NCBI GenBank assembly: GCA_033720735.1
Contig: JAWWBX010000130.1
Span: forward strand, 1-10,748
DNA: 10,748 nucleotides
Origin: B8-G4 sp033720735
Lineage (GTDB): Bacteria; Bacteroidota; Bacteroidia; Chitinophagales; Saprospiraceae
Reading direction: 5' to 3'
Below the pieces are notes generated by a model, which was not told where the DNA came from, ran no database searches, and was given only the letters and a program-made list of their open reading frames with translations. The translations under genes and the position numbers were made by a program. Below, in pieces: positions 1 through 8,152 of the stretch (its first letter is position 1; the number at the start of each line of letters is the position of its first letter).

Positions 1-1150
1 CCTCATCGACGCCATAGAATGATGTCACATCATAGTCACCGGTCGTCAGCTGTCGTTTCAGCTTGCCTTTCGTGTCGTAGAGGTAGATGTGGTTGTACCC
101 GGACGACTCGCTGGTCCAGACAAACGACTTGCCATCGGTGAGGAAGGTGAGATCGTCGGTGATATCGATGAAGTACTGGTTCTTCTCCTCCAGCAGCAGG
201 GTCGAAGCACCCGTCTGTGCATCCGTATTCCAGAGCTGCAGGTGGTTCTGGTGACGGTTCATCCGGAAGACCACCAGCTGATCGGGGTTGCGTGTCCATT
301 TGAGGCGCGGGATGTAGCCATCCGGCTCGCTCGACCGGTCGGCGTCGATGGTTTGCCGCGTTGTCAGGTCGTAGATATGCACGGTCACGATGGCGTTCTC
401 CTCTCCTACCTTGGGATACTTGAAGGTGACCTGCTCCGGGTACAGATCGCCGCGGTAAAAGTCCATCGAGAATTCCCGCACCCGGCTTTCGTCGAAGCGG
501 TAGAAGGCGATCTTTTCCCCGTCGGGCGACCACTGGAAGGCCTGCGTGAAGCCGAACTCCTCCTCGTAGACCCAGTCGGCCGAACCGTTGATGATGTGGT
601 TGTGCTTGCCGTCGGTGGTGATCCGGACCGCCGCGTCGCTCGTTAATTCCCTGTAGTACAGGTCATTGTCAAAGACGAAGGCCGCGTTTTGCCCGTCGGG
701 CGACAGGGTGCAGTGCATCACCTTGCCATCAGGGAAGACAGCCTGCAAGGCGTCGCTGCTCCGGTCGTAGACGTAGAAGTTTGCTTTGGTCGACCGCCGG
801 TAGATCCGCTCCGTATTGGCCTTGATGAGCAGTTTGTGCTCATCGTCGCTGAACGCATAGCTGTCAAAGCTCCCGCTGAATGAATTCCCGGCATGCGCCG
901 CCCCGTCAAACAGCGTATCGACCGGCGCCCCGGTGGCAATGCTGTACTGCACGATGAGGTTGTCCACCCGGCGGGTATAGTGGGCGCCGTCGAGGGTGAA
1001 GTTGAAACCCGGCACCCGCTTGGCCCGCAGGTGCGTCTTGCCCCAGATGTCTTCGACGGTGAGGGGTGAGGTCTGGGCGGGGGTTTCGGTGATGGTGATG
1101 ACAAAAAGGATCGCAATGAGGGAGATGTACCGCATCATGGATTGTTTCAT
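1..1150 (-). CDS. S9 family dipeptidyl-peptidase IV-like enzyme, N-terminal part (partial at window edge)
   Basis: The reading frame opens with ATG at 1150 and runs without a stop to base 1, giving 383 residues; the C-terminus lies outside the window. Residues 1-26 form a signal peptide (hydrophobic LIAILFVITI, then TPAQ), so the enzyme is exported. The rest is the eight-bladed beta-propeller of the DPP-IV N-terminal domain, with repeated strands such as TLSPDGQNAAFVFDNDLYY (149-167) and QWSPDGEKIAFYRFDESRV (206-224). The motif DWVYEEE at 192-198 matches the double-glutamate site that in DPP-IV holds the free amino terminus of the substrate, so aminodipeptidase activity is likely. The alpha/beta-hydrolase domain with Ser-Asp-His is not visible. 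Family members remove N-terminal dipeptides (often X-Pro) in the periplasm. The base composition is clearly GC-richer than the T9SS genes upstream. The family call is firm; exact specificity (DPP4, DPP7-like or prolyl tripeptidyl) is open. Confidence 0.93.
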   Translation of the reverse strand, partial: MKQSMMRYISLIAILFVITITETPAQTSPLTVEDIWGKTHLRAKRVPGFNFTLDGAHYTRRVDNLIVQYSIATGAPVDTLFDGAAHAGNSFSGSFDSYAFSDDEHKLLIKANTERIYRRSTKANFYVYDRSSDALQAVFPDGKVMHCTLSPDGQNAAFVFDNDLYYRELTSDAAVRITTDGKHNHIINGSADWVYEEEFGFTQAFQWSPDGEKIAFYRFDESRVREFSMDFYRGDLYPEQVTFKYPKVGEENAIVTVHIYDLTTRQTIDADRSSEPDGYIPRLKWTRNPDQLVVFRMNRHQNHLQLWNTDAQTGASTLLLEEKNQYFIDITDDLTFLTDGKSFVWTSESSGYNHIYLYDTKGKLKRQLTTGDYDVTSFYGVDE

Positions 1151-1240
1151 TAGAGAACGTGAAATTACGGCATATGAACAAACAGATGCCAGATATGAGT
1201 CCTCACCTACCCCTTGCCAACTGCCATTTGCCAACGCCTC
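1151..1240. other. short intergenic gap with phrase-like repeat words
   Basis: This gap separates the stop of the propeller gene from the ATG of the peptidase. It contains the words TTGCCAAC, TGCCA and TTTGCCAAC around 1214-1236, resembling the GCCAAC/GCCAAT words at 9466-9494. I see no convincing Bacteroidota promoter (TAnnTTTG) and no Shine-Dalgarno before the ATG at 1150. Confidence 0.4.
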
Positions 1241-2749
1241 TCAATCCACCTTCACGAGCTTCCCACTTTTTACATTGCCACTCTCATCGCTAAGTGTATA
1301 GATCAGGACACCAGGCGGGAGGTGCGAGAGGTCGAGGTGCAGTAGTTCGCCAGATATGGTGAGATCCTTACGATACAGCGGGATACCGGTCACTGATGAG
1401 ACTTCGAAAACCGACGTTTTATCCATATTGGACAGATCCAATGTGACTGTGCTTGTAAATGGATTCGGGTAGATCTTTATTGGCTGAATAATCTTATGAC
1501 CGCCATCTATGCTGGTAGTGTAGCATATCGTATCTACGCATCCATCCGGACTGATCTTGAGTAACCAACCATGATACTTTGGCGGATCTTCTCGAAAATC
1601 TCTCCCATCGCCAACGGCATAGACATTTCCATTTGGGTCAGTTGCCACGCCACTCAGGTAGCTAACGGACCCACCATTGGGATTCATGAAAGCCGTGTCA
1701 CGAACCGTCCAGTTTACCGTGCCGTTAAGATCCACTTTGCTTACCCACCCCCGTCGGGTCCCATTCTTTCCGAGATCTGTCTCCAAAAACTGACCTGCCA
1801 CAATGAGGCAGCTTGAAGAATCAGTGGCAATCTCACTCAGACCATTGAATAAATGTGTGGCCATTCCATATTCCTTGCGCCATAACAGATCTTGAGCACT
1901 ATCACGCACAATGAGCTCACCGTGTCTATACCAGCCATTATATCCATCCGGTGTTAGTATGTCGAGGACATACGCCCACATTCCATTGACTTTTAGAAGG
2001 TCAATGATATACCCTTCTGTATCCGGCCCAGATTCCCATTGCCACTGCATGTCGCCATCGCCATTCAGCCCAATGAGCCAAGTGGTTCTTCCCAAATTCC
2101 GTTGTTTTGTCGCCCCAACAACCACTGATTCTTCGTCATTCACTAGACATAAACCATACTCATCTTCGAAGGGATGACCATACTGGCGAAACCACTCCAA
2201 ATCACCAGTAGCTTTGTCGACCTTGCAGAGAAAAACATCAAACTTGAAATTGTCTAGTTGCAACAGCCCTGTAATGAAAAATCCGGTCTGTGCCTCGACT
2301 ATATCGAATGGCTGAATGTGTATGCCGGGGTGTGCATGTCTTCGAACCCACCGTTCAGCCCCAGCGCGATCGTATTTTGCAATTACTATTTGTGAGGCTC
2401 CAAAGGCCAATCCGAATCCTATGAAACCGCCATCACTGCACCCAATAAGTCTGGATTCCCGTAGGTTTGTAATGTAGTTAACAGGAGTAGATGAGGTGTC
2501 GACTGTAACCGTTTTGACAAGTTCGACGCCGTTTGTATCCAGAAGCATTAGCACCAAACCGAATACACCCAACGAGTCAACACTTACTTCGCCAAAGACT
2601 GCTACCGTGTCATTCGAGATGACCACATCCGCTAAGAGCGTGGTGGTCCCTAATTCGTAGGTCTGGTTGAAGCCAGGTTGGCCCAACGCTAACGAAAATG
2701 CAAACAGCGAGCATAGGCACGCGGCTGATTTTCGAATTAGATGGATCAC
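1241..2749 (-). CDS. T9SS-exported propeller-like protein, paralogue of the gene at 3287-4765
   Basis: This is a 502-residue secreted protein of unknown function. The start is GTG at 2749; an in-frame TAA lies three codons upstream, so no longer start exists. Residues 1-23 form a signal peptide (CLCSLFAFSLALG, then QPGFN). Residues 30-410 carry degenerate repeats with W-x-x-x-Y/G strands, such as LEWFRQYGHPFEDEYG (184-199) and LLWRKEYG (288-295), plus SDGGFIGFG (105-113), which suggests a beta-propeller. PDGCVDTICYTT (401-412) precedes the C-terminal sorting domain at about 425-502, which begins KIYPNPFTSTVTLDLS and ends KLVKVD. T9SS type A cargo is carried across the outer membrane and released or anchored after the domain is cut. 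The gene has its own upstream region, because the 537 bases before it hold opposite-strand remnants. No catalytic motif is recognised; a binding or adhesion role is only a guess. Confidence 0.9.
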   Translation of the reverse strand: MIHLIRKSAACLCSLFAFSLALGQPGFNQTYELGTTTLLADVVISNDTVAVFGEVSVDSLGVFGLVLMLLDTNGVELVKTVTVDTSSTPVNYITNLRESRLIGCSDGGFIGFGLAFGASQIVIAKYDRAGAERWVRRHAHPGIHIQPFDIVEAQTGFFITGLLQLDNFKFDVFLCKVDKATGDLEWFRQYGHPFEDEYGLCLVNDEESVVVGATKQRNLGRTTWLIGLNGDGDMQWQWESGPDTEGYIIDLLKVNGMWAYVLDILTPDGYNGWYRHGELIVRDSAQDLLWRKEYGMATHLFNGLSEIATDSSSCLIVAGQFLETDLGKNGTRRGWVSKVDLNGTVNWTVRDTAFMNPNGGSVSYLSGVATDPNGNVYAVGDGRDFREDPPKYHGWLLKISPDGCVDTICYTTSIDGGHKIIQPIKIYPNPFTSTVTLDLSNMDKTSVFEVSSVTGIPLYRKDLTISGELLHLDLSHLPPGVLIYTLSDESGNVKSGKLVKVD

Positions 2750-2820
2750 AAGTAGTTATTCGACAATTAACAATTTACCCGAAGCCAGTTCTTGACTCTC
2801 ATTGAATATACGAAACGTAA

Positions 2821-2859
2821 CTACCGAGGGAGCGTGTTGCGACTAATGCCGTACTCTTC
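2821..2859 (-). pseudogene. remnant of small HTH gene (copy of 8233-8424)
   Basis: Read on the minus strand this stretch gives EEYGISRNTLPR followed by TAG. It matches residues 17-28 of the intact HTH protein (EEYGISRNTLAR), covering the recognition-helix region. The start codon and first 16 codons are missing: compared with the intact locus, 63 bases equivalent to 8377-8439 are deleted. The join falls on TTC, which occurs at both ends of the deleted segment (8374-8376 and 8437-8439), as expected of a short-repeat deletion. Similarity fades past 2830 towards the C-terminal side, so the end of the gene is lost too. Confidence 0.75.
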
Positions 2860-3210
2860 AGGTTTACGGGGCGAGCAGGCGGGGCGGGATTGCGGACATG
2901 GGATCATGACTCCAACGCTTCTGCCGATGCGTTTATTGAATCTCAGACTCAAAACCCTTCACCATCCCCCGAATCCCTACCTTCAAACCATGAAAACAAT
3001 CCTGACACTGGCATCCGTGTCCCTGTTGCTGATCTCATGTCAGGTCCGGACTGAGCACGGCTCCACCGGATCAGCAATCCACCAGGCCCCAACCAATCAG
3101 TCATCGAAGACTGGTACAACGTCGCCTTCCTAGTCATGGATGGCGTGTACAACACCGAGATGACGGCGCCGTTCGATATTTCCCATCACACGCGGTACCG
3201 GGAAGGGATC
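2833..3210. repeat. decayed duplicate of the HTH/DJ-1 block, copy 1
   Basis: This segment is homologous to 8350-8794. From 2861 to 2989 it aligns without gaps to 8441-8569; I count 17 mismatches in 129 bases. Similarity continues through the start of the lipoprotein gene and stops at GGGATC (3205-3210 against 8789-8794). Two length changes separate the copies: a 63-base deletion near 2859, and a net loss of 4 bases around 3070-3110 that shifts the reading frame. Confidence 0.88.
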
Positions 3211-3258
3211 CCCGGCTACAGGCGTATTGTGAGCCTGAATTGCCAGTGCAGTTGTTGA
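2990..3258 (+). pseudogene. frameshifted, truncated DJ-1/PfpI lipoprotein gene
   Basis: The ATG at 2990 begins MKTILTLASVSLLLISCQ, nearly identical to the lipoprotein signal of the intact gene at 8570, including the lipobox cysteine. A net 4-base loss then shifts the frame, and the original frame stops at TAG (3131-3133). The homologous sequence resumes in another frame from 3109 as DWYNVAFLVMDGVYNTEMT and continues to about REGI at 3210. After that the match ends abruptly and unrelated sequence reads to TGA at 3256. The Cys nucleophile region and the whole second half are absent, so no working enzyme can be made. A 47-residue lipopeptide could in principle still be translated from 2990, but nothing suggests it is functional. 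Confidence 0.88.
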
Positions 3259-3286
3259 GCCGGCTTTGGAAACCCTCTCGGTGCAT

Positions 3287-4765
3287 TCAATCAACCTTAA
3301 CGAGCTTTCCACTTTGTACATTGCCTCTCTCATCGCGAATCGTATAGATCAGGACACAAGCCGGCAGATGCGAAAGATCGGCATGCAATTGCTCGCCTGG
3401 AACTGTGATTTCCTTGCGATACACTGGGGCGCCGGTTACTGTGGTGACTTCAAAAACAGAACCCTGATCCACATCGGACAGATCTAATGTGACTGTGCTT
3501 GTGAAAGGATTGGGGTAAATCTTCGTTGGCTCACTGATAGCGTGATATTCATTGGAGCCAGTTGTGAAGCATATTGTATCCACACAGCCATCGGGTGTTA
3601 CCTTGAGGATCCAGCCACATATTCTTCCGGGAGCATAGTACTCCTGTGTGTATCCAGCGGCGTAGATCGTACCCGATGGCGCAAGTGCCACGCCATTCAA
3701 ATGATGATGCCGAGGACCCAAATCAGTATGTGCCGTGTCGATGACCGTCCACATTTTTTCTCCAGCTGCGGAAACCTTCGTGACCCACCCAAGTCGACCG
3801 GTAACAGGGTGGTTTTCAAGTTGTCGTATTTGGCCAACGGCCACAACATCATTGTCTGAGGTCACTGCGATCTCGGGGAATTGGTTATGAAAGCTCGTAG
3901 GCCCCGCAAACTCGTTCTGCCACAGCAAATTAAAGGCACTGTCGCGCGCGAAGAGTCGGGGTGTCTTTCTATATGACCCGGGCGACGGTGATGTGATAAA
4001 AGTAACACTGTAGTACCACTCACCATTTAGACCACGTTGTAGGTCCACTAGAACCTGGTCTTCGTCCACGCCGGACTTCCACTCCCAGACTACATTTCCG
4101 GAACTGTCAATTTCAAATATCCATTCCTGGCCACTGAAAAAGCCTCCAACCACAGCATTCCCGTTTGCAGCAGTGACCAACGAACTCCCAAAATCATCCC
4201 GCTCTGCAAGCCCGTAATATCGCTGCACAACCCTGTTGCCGCTCTTATCCACGATCAGGATGAACAGATCTCGGGAGTAGTCCAACTGTTGAATGTGACC
4301 TGTGAGTACGTAGTGGAAGTCAGTCTCACACACATCCGCAGGAATCATTACGAAGCCGTTGTGATCATATTCACTGACCCATTCAAGATTAAGTTCAGCA
4401 CCTATTTTGATCATCACGGGTCGGCTCTGAGTTACGGCTGCTCCAAAACCGATGAACCCCCCGTCACTGGTTTTGATCAGACCAAATTCGTCGTTGCCGG
4501 CGTAGTGCGACAAGGTGTCAACGACAACCGCCCGCCTGATTTCACTGCCTACGGTGTCATACTGTGTAATGAGATAGCCCCATAGTTCGAGTGAATCGAT
4601 CCCAATTATTCCAAAGGTTGTAAGTGTATCATTAGAATACACTATATCTATGAAGTCAAACCAAAGGTCCTTGCAGTATGCATGATTGAATCCACTTTGG
4701 CCGGACAATGGCAGCCCCGCCGCTGCAAAAAGCCCAAATGCTATAGTTAATATCCTCTGTTTCAA
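3287..4765 (-). CDS. T9SS-exported propeller-like protein, second paralogue
   Basis: This secreted protein of unknown function is closely related to the one at 1241-2749. The frame has no ATG near its beginning. I choose TTG at 4765 (492 residues), because it gives a compact signal peptide, MKQRILTIAFGLFAAAGLPL, placing QSGFN where the paralogue has QPGFN. It also sits ten bases after GGAGAG. An alternative TTG at 4783 adds six residues. The body shares SDGGFIGFG, Trp-containing propeller-like strands (VVWEWKSG, LLWQNEF) and PDGCVDTICFTT with the paralogue. The sorting domain occupies about 415-492 (KIYPNPFTSTVTLDLS to KLVKVD) and has the same length as in the paralogue. The gene begins four bases after the TGA of the beta-helix gene, so the two are probably co-transcribed and coupled. 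No enzymatic motif is recognised. Confidence 0.88.
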   Translation of the reverse strand: MKQRILTIAFGLFAAAGLPLSGQSGFNHAYCKDLWFDFIDIVYSNDTLTTFGIIGIDSLELWGYLITQYDTVGSEIRRAVVVDTLSHYAGNDEFGLIKTSDGGFIGFGAAVTQSRPVMIKIGAELNLEWVSEYDHNGFVMIPADVCETDFHYVLTGHIQQLDYSRDLFILIVDKSGNRVVQRYYGLAERDDFGSSLVTAANGNAVVGGFFSGQEWIFEIDSSGNVVWEWKSGVDEDQVLVDLQRGLNGEWYYSVTFITSPSPGSYRKTPRLFARDSAFNLLWQNEFAGPTSFHNQFPEIAVTSDNDVVAVGQIRQLENHPVTGRLGWVTKVSAAGEKMWTVIDTAHTDLGPRHHHLNGVALAPSGTIYAAGYTQEYYAPGRICGWILKVTPDGCVDTICFTTGSNEYHAISEPTKIYPNPFTSTVTLDLSDVDQGSVFEVTTVTGAPVYRKEITVPGEQLHADLSHLPACVLIYTIRDERGNVQSGKLVKVD

Positions 4766-4769
4766 ACCA

Positions 4770-7700
4770 TCATTTCTCTCCAAGAATCACCAGCCTTCCA
4801 GCGTGTACCAAGCCGTCGTTGTTCAAGATACGATAGAAAACGGTCACAGAAGGTCGTTCGGATTGCTGAAGCACGACAGTGTTGCTTCCAATCCTCAAAT
4901 CCTGACTCGCAATTTCTTTGCCACTCATATCGTAGAAACTGACGTGTAGATTGTCTCGGGTTACTCCCTTGGATACTTCAATTGTCAAGTTTCCATCAGA
5001 AGGATTGGGATAAATCGTCACATCTGCATTGGGCTTGACAGGCGTAGGCTTAACCGGATCCAAATAATAGGGCTTTCTGCTGGATGTTGGGTCGAGATAG
5101 TAAATGGGATCGAAGTGTTCGTCATACAGCATCAGGATCGCCTTTGAAAGAGCCCAGGCATAGCCGTATTCTTCATTGCCGATGGACTCAATGCTGTCAA
5201 CATCTGCAGCCGGCAGACTGTCTACAGGTGTGCGTCCCACAATTGAGTAAATCTCATGGTACCTTTCAATATCTTCTTCTTGCGCTTGATTCAGGTTGTT
5301 CCATTCGGGAATGCTATCAAGCAAATCAAGCGCTACTGAATCATTACCAGCATTCAACTGCACCCCACTGCGCATCAAATCTGCGGCAGGACAGGACATT
5401 CGAGAATACCAAGCGTCCAGGGAGTCGGAACTAATTCCCGTTGTGTCAACAAGTATGTGTGTCGCCAACAGAGATGAACTCAGGTCCATTTCAGACTGGT
5501 AGAAGGACAACAATCGAGACAGTGAATCGGCGGCTACCGAATCCTCCTCAGCAACAGCTTCCTTGTAGTCCGGGTAGATGGCGTCAAACGAATCGCGGCT
5601 TTCATAATACCGTTCTTGCTGATTATCAAATTCAGATGGAGTAAGACATGGTGCAACACAGTAGTTTTGAGCGCATTCATTTTTGTCTCGAATCAGAATA
5701 TTAGCACTGTCGATGCCGAAGTAGTCAATTGGCTCCTCATTTTCACCTTCATCGTCATAACCATACTCTAAAGTAACGTTGTGGCCACGATTGTTAAAAT
5801 CTCCATAGTCCTCATTTCCAGTTTCTGAGAACTTGTTACCGGTAGCGAGTTGCAAGCCAGCGGTATCATAGTCAAACTGATCAGCACAAATCGAGCTAAA
5901 TGCTACAATTGAAGTGTCTACAATATAGAAGTCCATTGATGTCACATCGGTATTCACGTTGCATGTGAATCGCAGTCCCGTTTCAGCTCCATCAGATATG
6001 GCATTTTGTCCGAATGCCTCGTTCCCAATTGTAATCTCGTCAAATGTGTTTTTTCGTATGTAATTGTCAAACTCCCCCAAGTCCCATGTTACAATGCCCA
6101 GCGTATTGGCCGTGTTGCCATCTACTTCATGGAAGACGTTCTCTTCAATGGTAATCCCTGCAATCGCCGAAATGAGATACACTCCGATCTGGTCAGCCAT
6201 AACGGAAGTATCTGGCAGGCTGCCAAGCGCAAAGTCGTTGAGAATAATTGTGGCCATGCTGACGCCATTGCTCTGAATACCAACATAGCAATCAGAAAAA
6301 TCCGCTTGACTGACAATATATCGGTAGTTGACCGTACTGCGCGAGGCAGAAATCCCGTAGCCCAGGCCAGAGAAAGAAGTTCTGTTATACTCTATGCAAG
6401 GAGGAAGACAGGGAACATCAGTGATAACGGAGCTTGTCGGAGTTACACTAAACCCCGAGTTGCTGGCATGAAACCCATAGCCGAACTGGTAAATTCTTGT
6501 TGGATTACTCGGAACAAAAGTATTTGTAAAGGAGCACCCCCGCAATCTAACTCCATCAACACCATACATCTGAACAAAAGCCAGGAACGGAGTACTGAAT
6601 AAATAGTTGGAATCGGTAACAAATATGCATTCCTCCAAAATCCCGTAATATGGCCTCTTATGGTTCGTGATAGGAAAGAAATTTCTGAATGGACGGAATT
6701 GGATCCCAATGAAATTATTCCGGAAAGTTGTGCTGTCACAATCGATCTGTCCGCCGGTATCATTCAGGCCAGGGCCCCACAATTGAACACCAATCTTAGC
6801 ATTCTCGACTACCGATCCAGGGTAACCGTTAAATCGCCCTTGATTGGCTAGTTCTTGAGTCGCCTCGCTGTCACCATAGGCTTGAACGCCATTCCATCCC
6901 TCATCGCATAGTGAGGTTAATTTGCCATAAAGGTTCAGCCGTGCACCAGGTTCCAGGATCATCACGCCGTCCTTACAGAATTTCAGCACTGCGTCACTCT
7001 GAATTGTCAGTATATATCCGTCTTTCACAGTCACGGTATCAAACCTGCCGTTGTTCGGCACTGTCGATGCACTCCACGTAGTGTTGATTGTAATGTCTGA
7101 ATTGACGCACTGTGGTAAAATTTGAGCAGTGTCCTTGATGAGAACCTCCTCCCCATTTTGTTGGAAGTAGTATGAAACGACAACGCTATCGATGGATGTC
7201 GGTGTCTCGAAGCAAGCAATTGTGTCTTCGAGGTTGTCAATCTGATACAGGGTATTCGGGTCGCTAAAGAACTCGAACTCAATCGAACATGATTCACAGT
7301 CCAAAGAACTGCAGGATTCGTCAAAATCAAATTGAAGGCAAACTGAATCGCAAGTGGCTTCGGAAACCGTGAGCGAGAATGAGAAGCAGATCGACAGGTT
7401 ATCAATTACCCCATTTACACGCGGCAGGGGATTTGATGGAGCCGATCTAGGATCAGAATTGCTTACATGAAAGACAATGTTCTCGTATTCCGAAATATGC
7501 ATCTCAGTGCCATCCAGGCTTTTGTACACTGTGAGCTCCATGCTGCGGCAATCTCCATCTTTGCTTATAGCTGTATCCGTTACGGCAAAAAGATCCAGTG
7601 TTCCGGCAAGTGAATCATTGGAGCCGCTGATTGCCACAAATATGTCGGTGTCACTATTCTCTAGCGGCAGAAAATCAAATTCAACGGTGTAAGCCGTTTT

Positions 7701-8021
7701 GCTGTCTTCACCATACAATGGGTTCGAGGATACAGCCGCCAGTCGGTATGGGTTATCGCCATTGCTCAGAAGCAGCCCTCTATAATTTCCACAGACATCT
7801 AAATCCGGATCAGCACAGGTGTAGCTAATCCACGCGGTAGAATCAACCGTTACGCTTGTATAGAAATTCCACCAACCAACCGCGCAGCTGATGTCATTGT
7901 CATCGCAGTTAGTCAACGAGCACTGCGAATTATCCTCAAAGTCATTATTTGTGAAATTTGGCTGTGCTATCAGTGGGGAGAGTACGAAAAAGGCCAAGAA
8001 AAGAATGTAGAGACGTTGCAT
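4770..8021 (-). CDS. large T9SS-exported parallel beta-helix protein
   Basis: This is a 1083-residue secreted protein with ATG at 8021. Residues 1-19 are a signal peptide (LYILFLAFFVLSPLIA, then QPNF). About 20-310 is a cysteine-rich, acidic N-terminal region, with a possible lectin-like section at 45-215 (CAVGWWNFY, VIDNLSICF). From about 320 to 690 there are short repeated turns typical of a right-handed parallel beta-helix: WSASTVPNNGRFDTVTVKDG (316-335), MILEPGARLNLYGKLTS (354-370), then repeats of the kind ..N.F.....GI (432-440, 627-660). About 795-970 is predicted helical and very acidic. A proline-rich linker (KPTPVKPNAD) leads to the T9SS sorting domain at 1000-1083 (VTIYPNPSDGNLTIEV, ending RLVILGEK). 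No polysaccharide-lyase catalytic residues can be assigned. It is probably first in an operon with the propeller-like gene at 3287. Function is unknown; surface binding or polysaccharide contact is a guess. Confidence 0.92.
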   Translation of the reverse strand: MQRLYILFLAFFVLSPLIAQPNFTNNDFEDNSQCSLTNCDDNDISCAVGWWNFYTSVTVDSTAWISYTCADPDLDVCGNYRGLLLSNGDNPYRLAAVSSNPLYGEDSKTAYTVEFDFLPLENSDTDIFVAISGSNDSLAGTLDLFAVTDTAISKDGDCRSMELTVYKSLDGTEMHISEYENIVFHVSNSDPRSAPSNPLPRVNGVIDNLSICFSFSLTVSEATCDSVCLQFDFDESCSSLDCESCSIEFEFFSDPNTLYQIDNLEDTIACFETPTSIDSVVVSYYFQQNGEEVLIKDTAQILPQCVNSDITINTTWSASTVPNNGRFDTVTVKDGYILTIQSDAVLKFCKDGVMILEPGARLNLYGKLTSLCDEGWNGVQAYGDSEATQELANQGRFNGYPGSVVENAKIGVQLWGPGLNDTGGQIDCDSTTFRNNFIGIQFRPFRNFFPITNHKRPYYGILEECIFVTDSNYLFSTPFLAFVQMYGVDGVRLRGCSFTNTFVPSNPTRIYQFGYGFHASNSGFSVTPTSSVITDVPCLPPCIEYNRTSFSGLGYGISASRSTVNYRYIVSQADFSDCYVGIQSNGVSMATIILNDFALGSLPDTSVMADQIGVYLISAIAGITIEENVFHEVDGNTANTLGIVTWDLGEFDNYIRKNTFDEITIGNEAFGQNAISDGAETGLRFTCNVNTDVTSMDFYIVDTSIVAFSSICADQFDYDTAGLQLATGNKFSETGNEDYGDFNNRGHNVTLEYGYDDEGENEEPIDYFGIDSANILIRDKNECAQNYCVAPCLTPSEFDNQQERYYESRDSFDAIYPDYKEAVAEEDSVAADSLSRLLSFYQSEMDLSSSLLATHILVDTTGISSDSLDAWYSRMSCPAADLMRSGVQLNAGNDSVALDLLDSIPEWNNLNQAQEEDIERYHEIYSIVGRTPVDSLPAADVDSIESIGNEEYGYAWALSKAILMLYDEHFDPIYYLDPTSSRKPYYLDPVKPTPVKPNADVTIYPNPSDGNLTIEVSKGVTRDNLHVSFYDMSGKEIASQDLRIGSNTVVLQQSERPSVTVFYRILNNDGLVHAGRLVILGEK
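4776..4781 (-). promoter_or_regulatory. likely ribosome binding site GGAGAG for the TTG start at 4765
   Basis: GGAGAG lies within the last codons of the beta-helix gene, ten bases before TTG 4765. Strong Shine-Dalgarno sites are uncommon in Bacteroidota, so this one supports the unusual TTG start and translational coupling. The overlapping ATGs at 4773 and 4770 are out of frame and reach a stop within a few codons. Confidence 0.45.
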
Positions 8022-8123
8022 AACACGAGAGGTTTAAGAGTTACTGAACAGGGGGAGCAACTACACGAGGGTTTCCGACTTGTGTGATATGCTTGGGTAA
8101 ATGTGGAGTGAGAAGCTTCTACA

Positions 8124-8131
8124 CAAAGTTA
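8124..8131 (-). promoter_or_regulatory. candidate -7 element TAACTTTG for the beta-helix gene
   Basis: On the minus strand TAACTTTG fits the Bacteroidota -7 consensus TAnnTTTG and lies about 100 bases upstream of the ATG at 8021. No good TTTG/TTG -33 element is found at the usual distance. The 10-bp repeat array lies just upstream on the same strand, which would suit an activator-dependent promoter. The call rests on an eight-base match only. Confidence 0.3.
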
Positions 8132-8152
8132 CCTGGGCTCACCATGCCATGT

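Noticed and set aside
89..646. 185-codon open frame on the plus strand
   Set aside because: It lies opposite the peptidase gene, whose minus-strand translation shows clear DPP-IV motifs; the frame is open only because of GC-rich codon bias.
2792..3133. 113-codon plus-strand frame as an intact gene
   Set aside because: Its first part is HTH remnant and spacer DNA, and its end is the frameshifted lipoprotein start; comparison with 8570-9313 shows it is broken.
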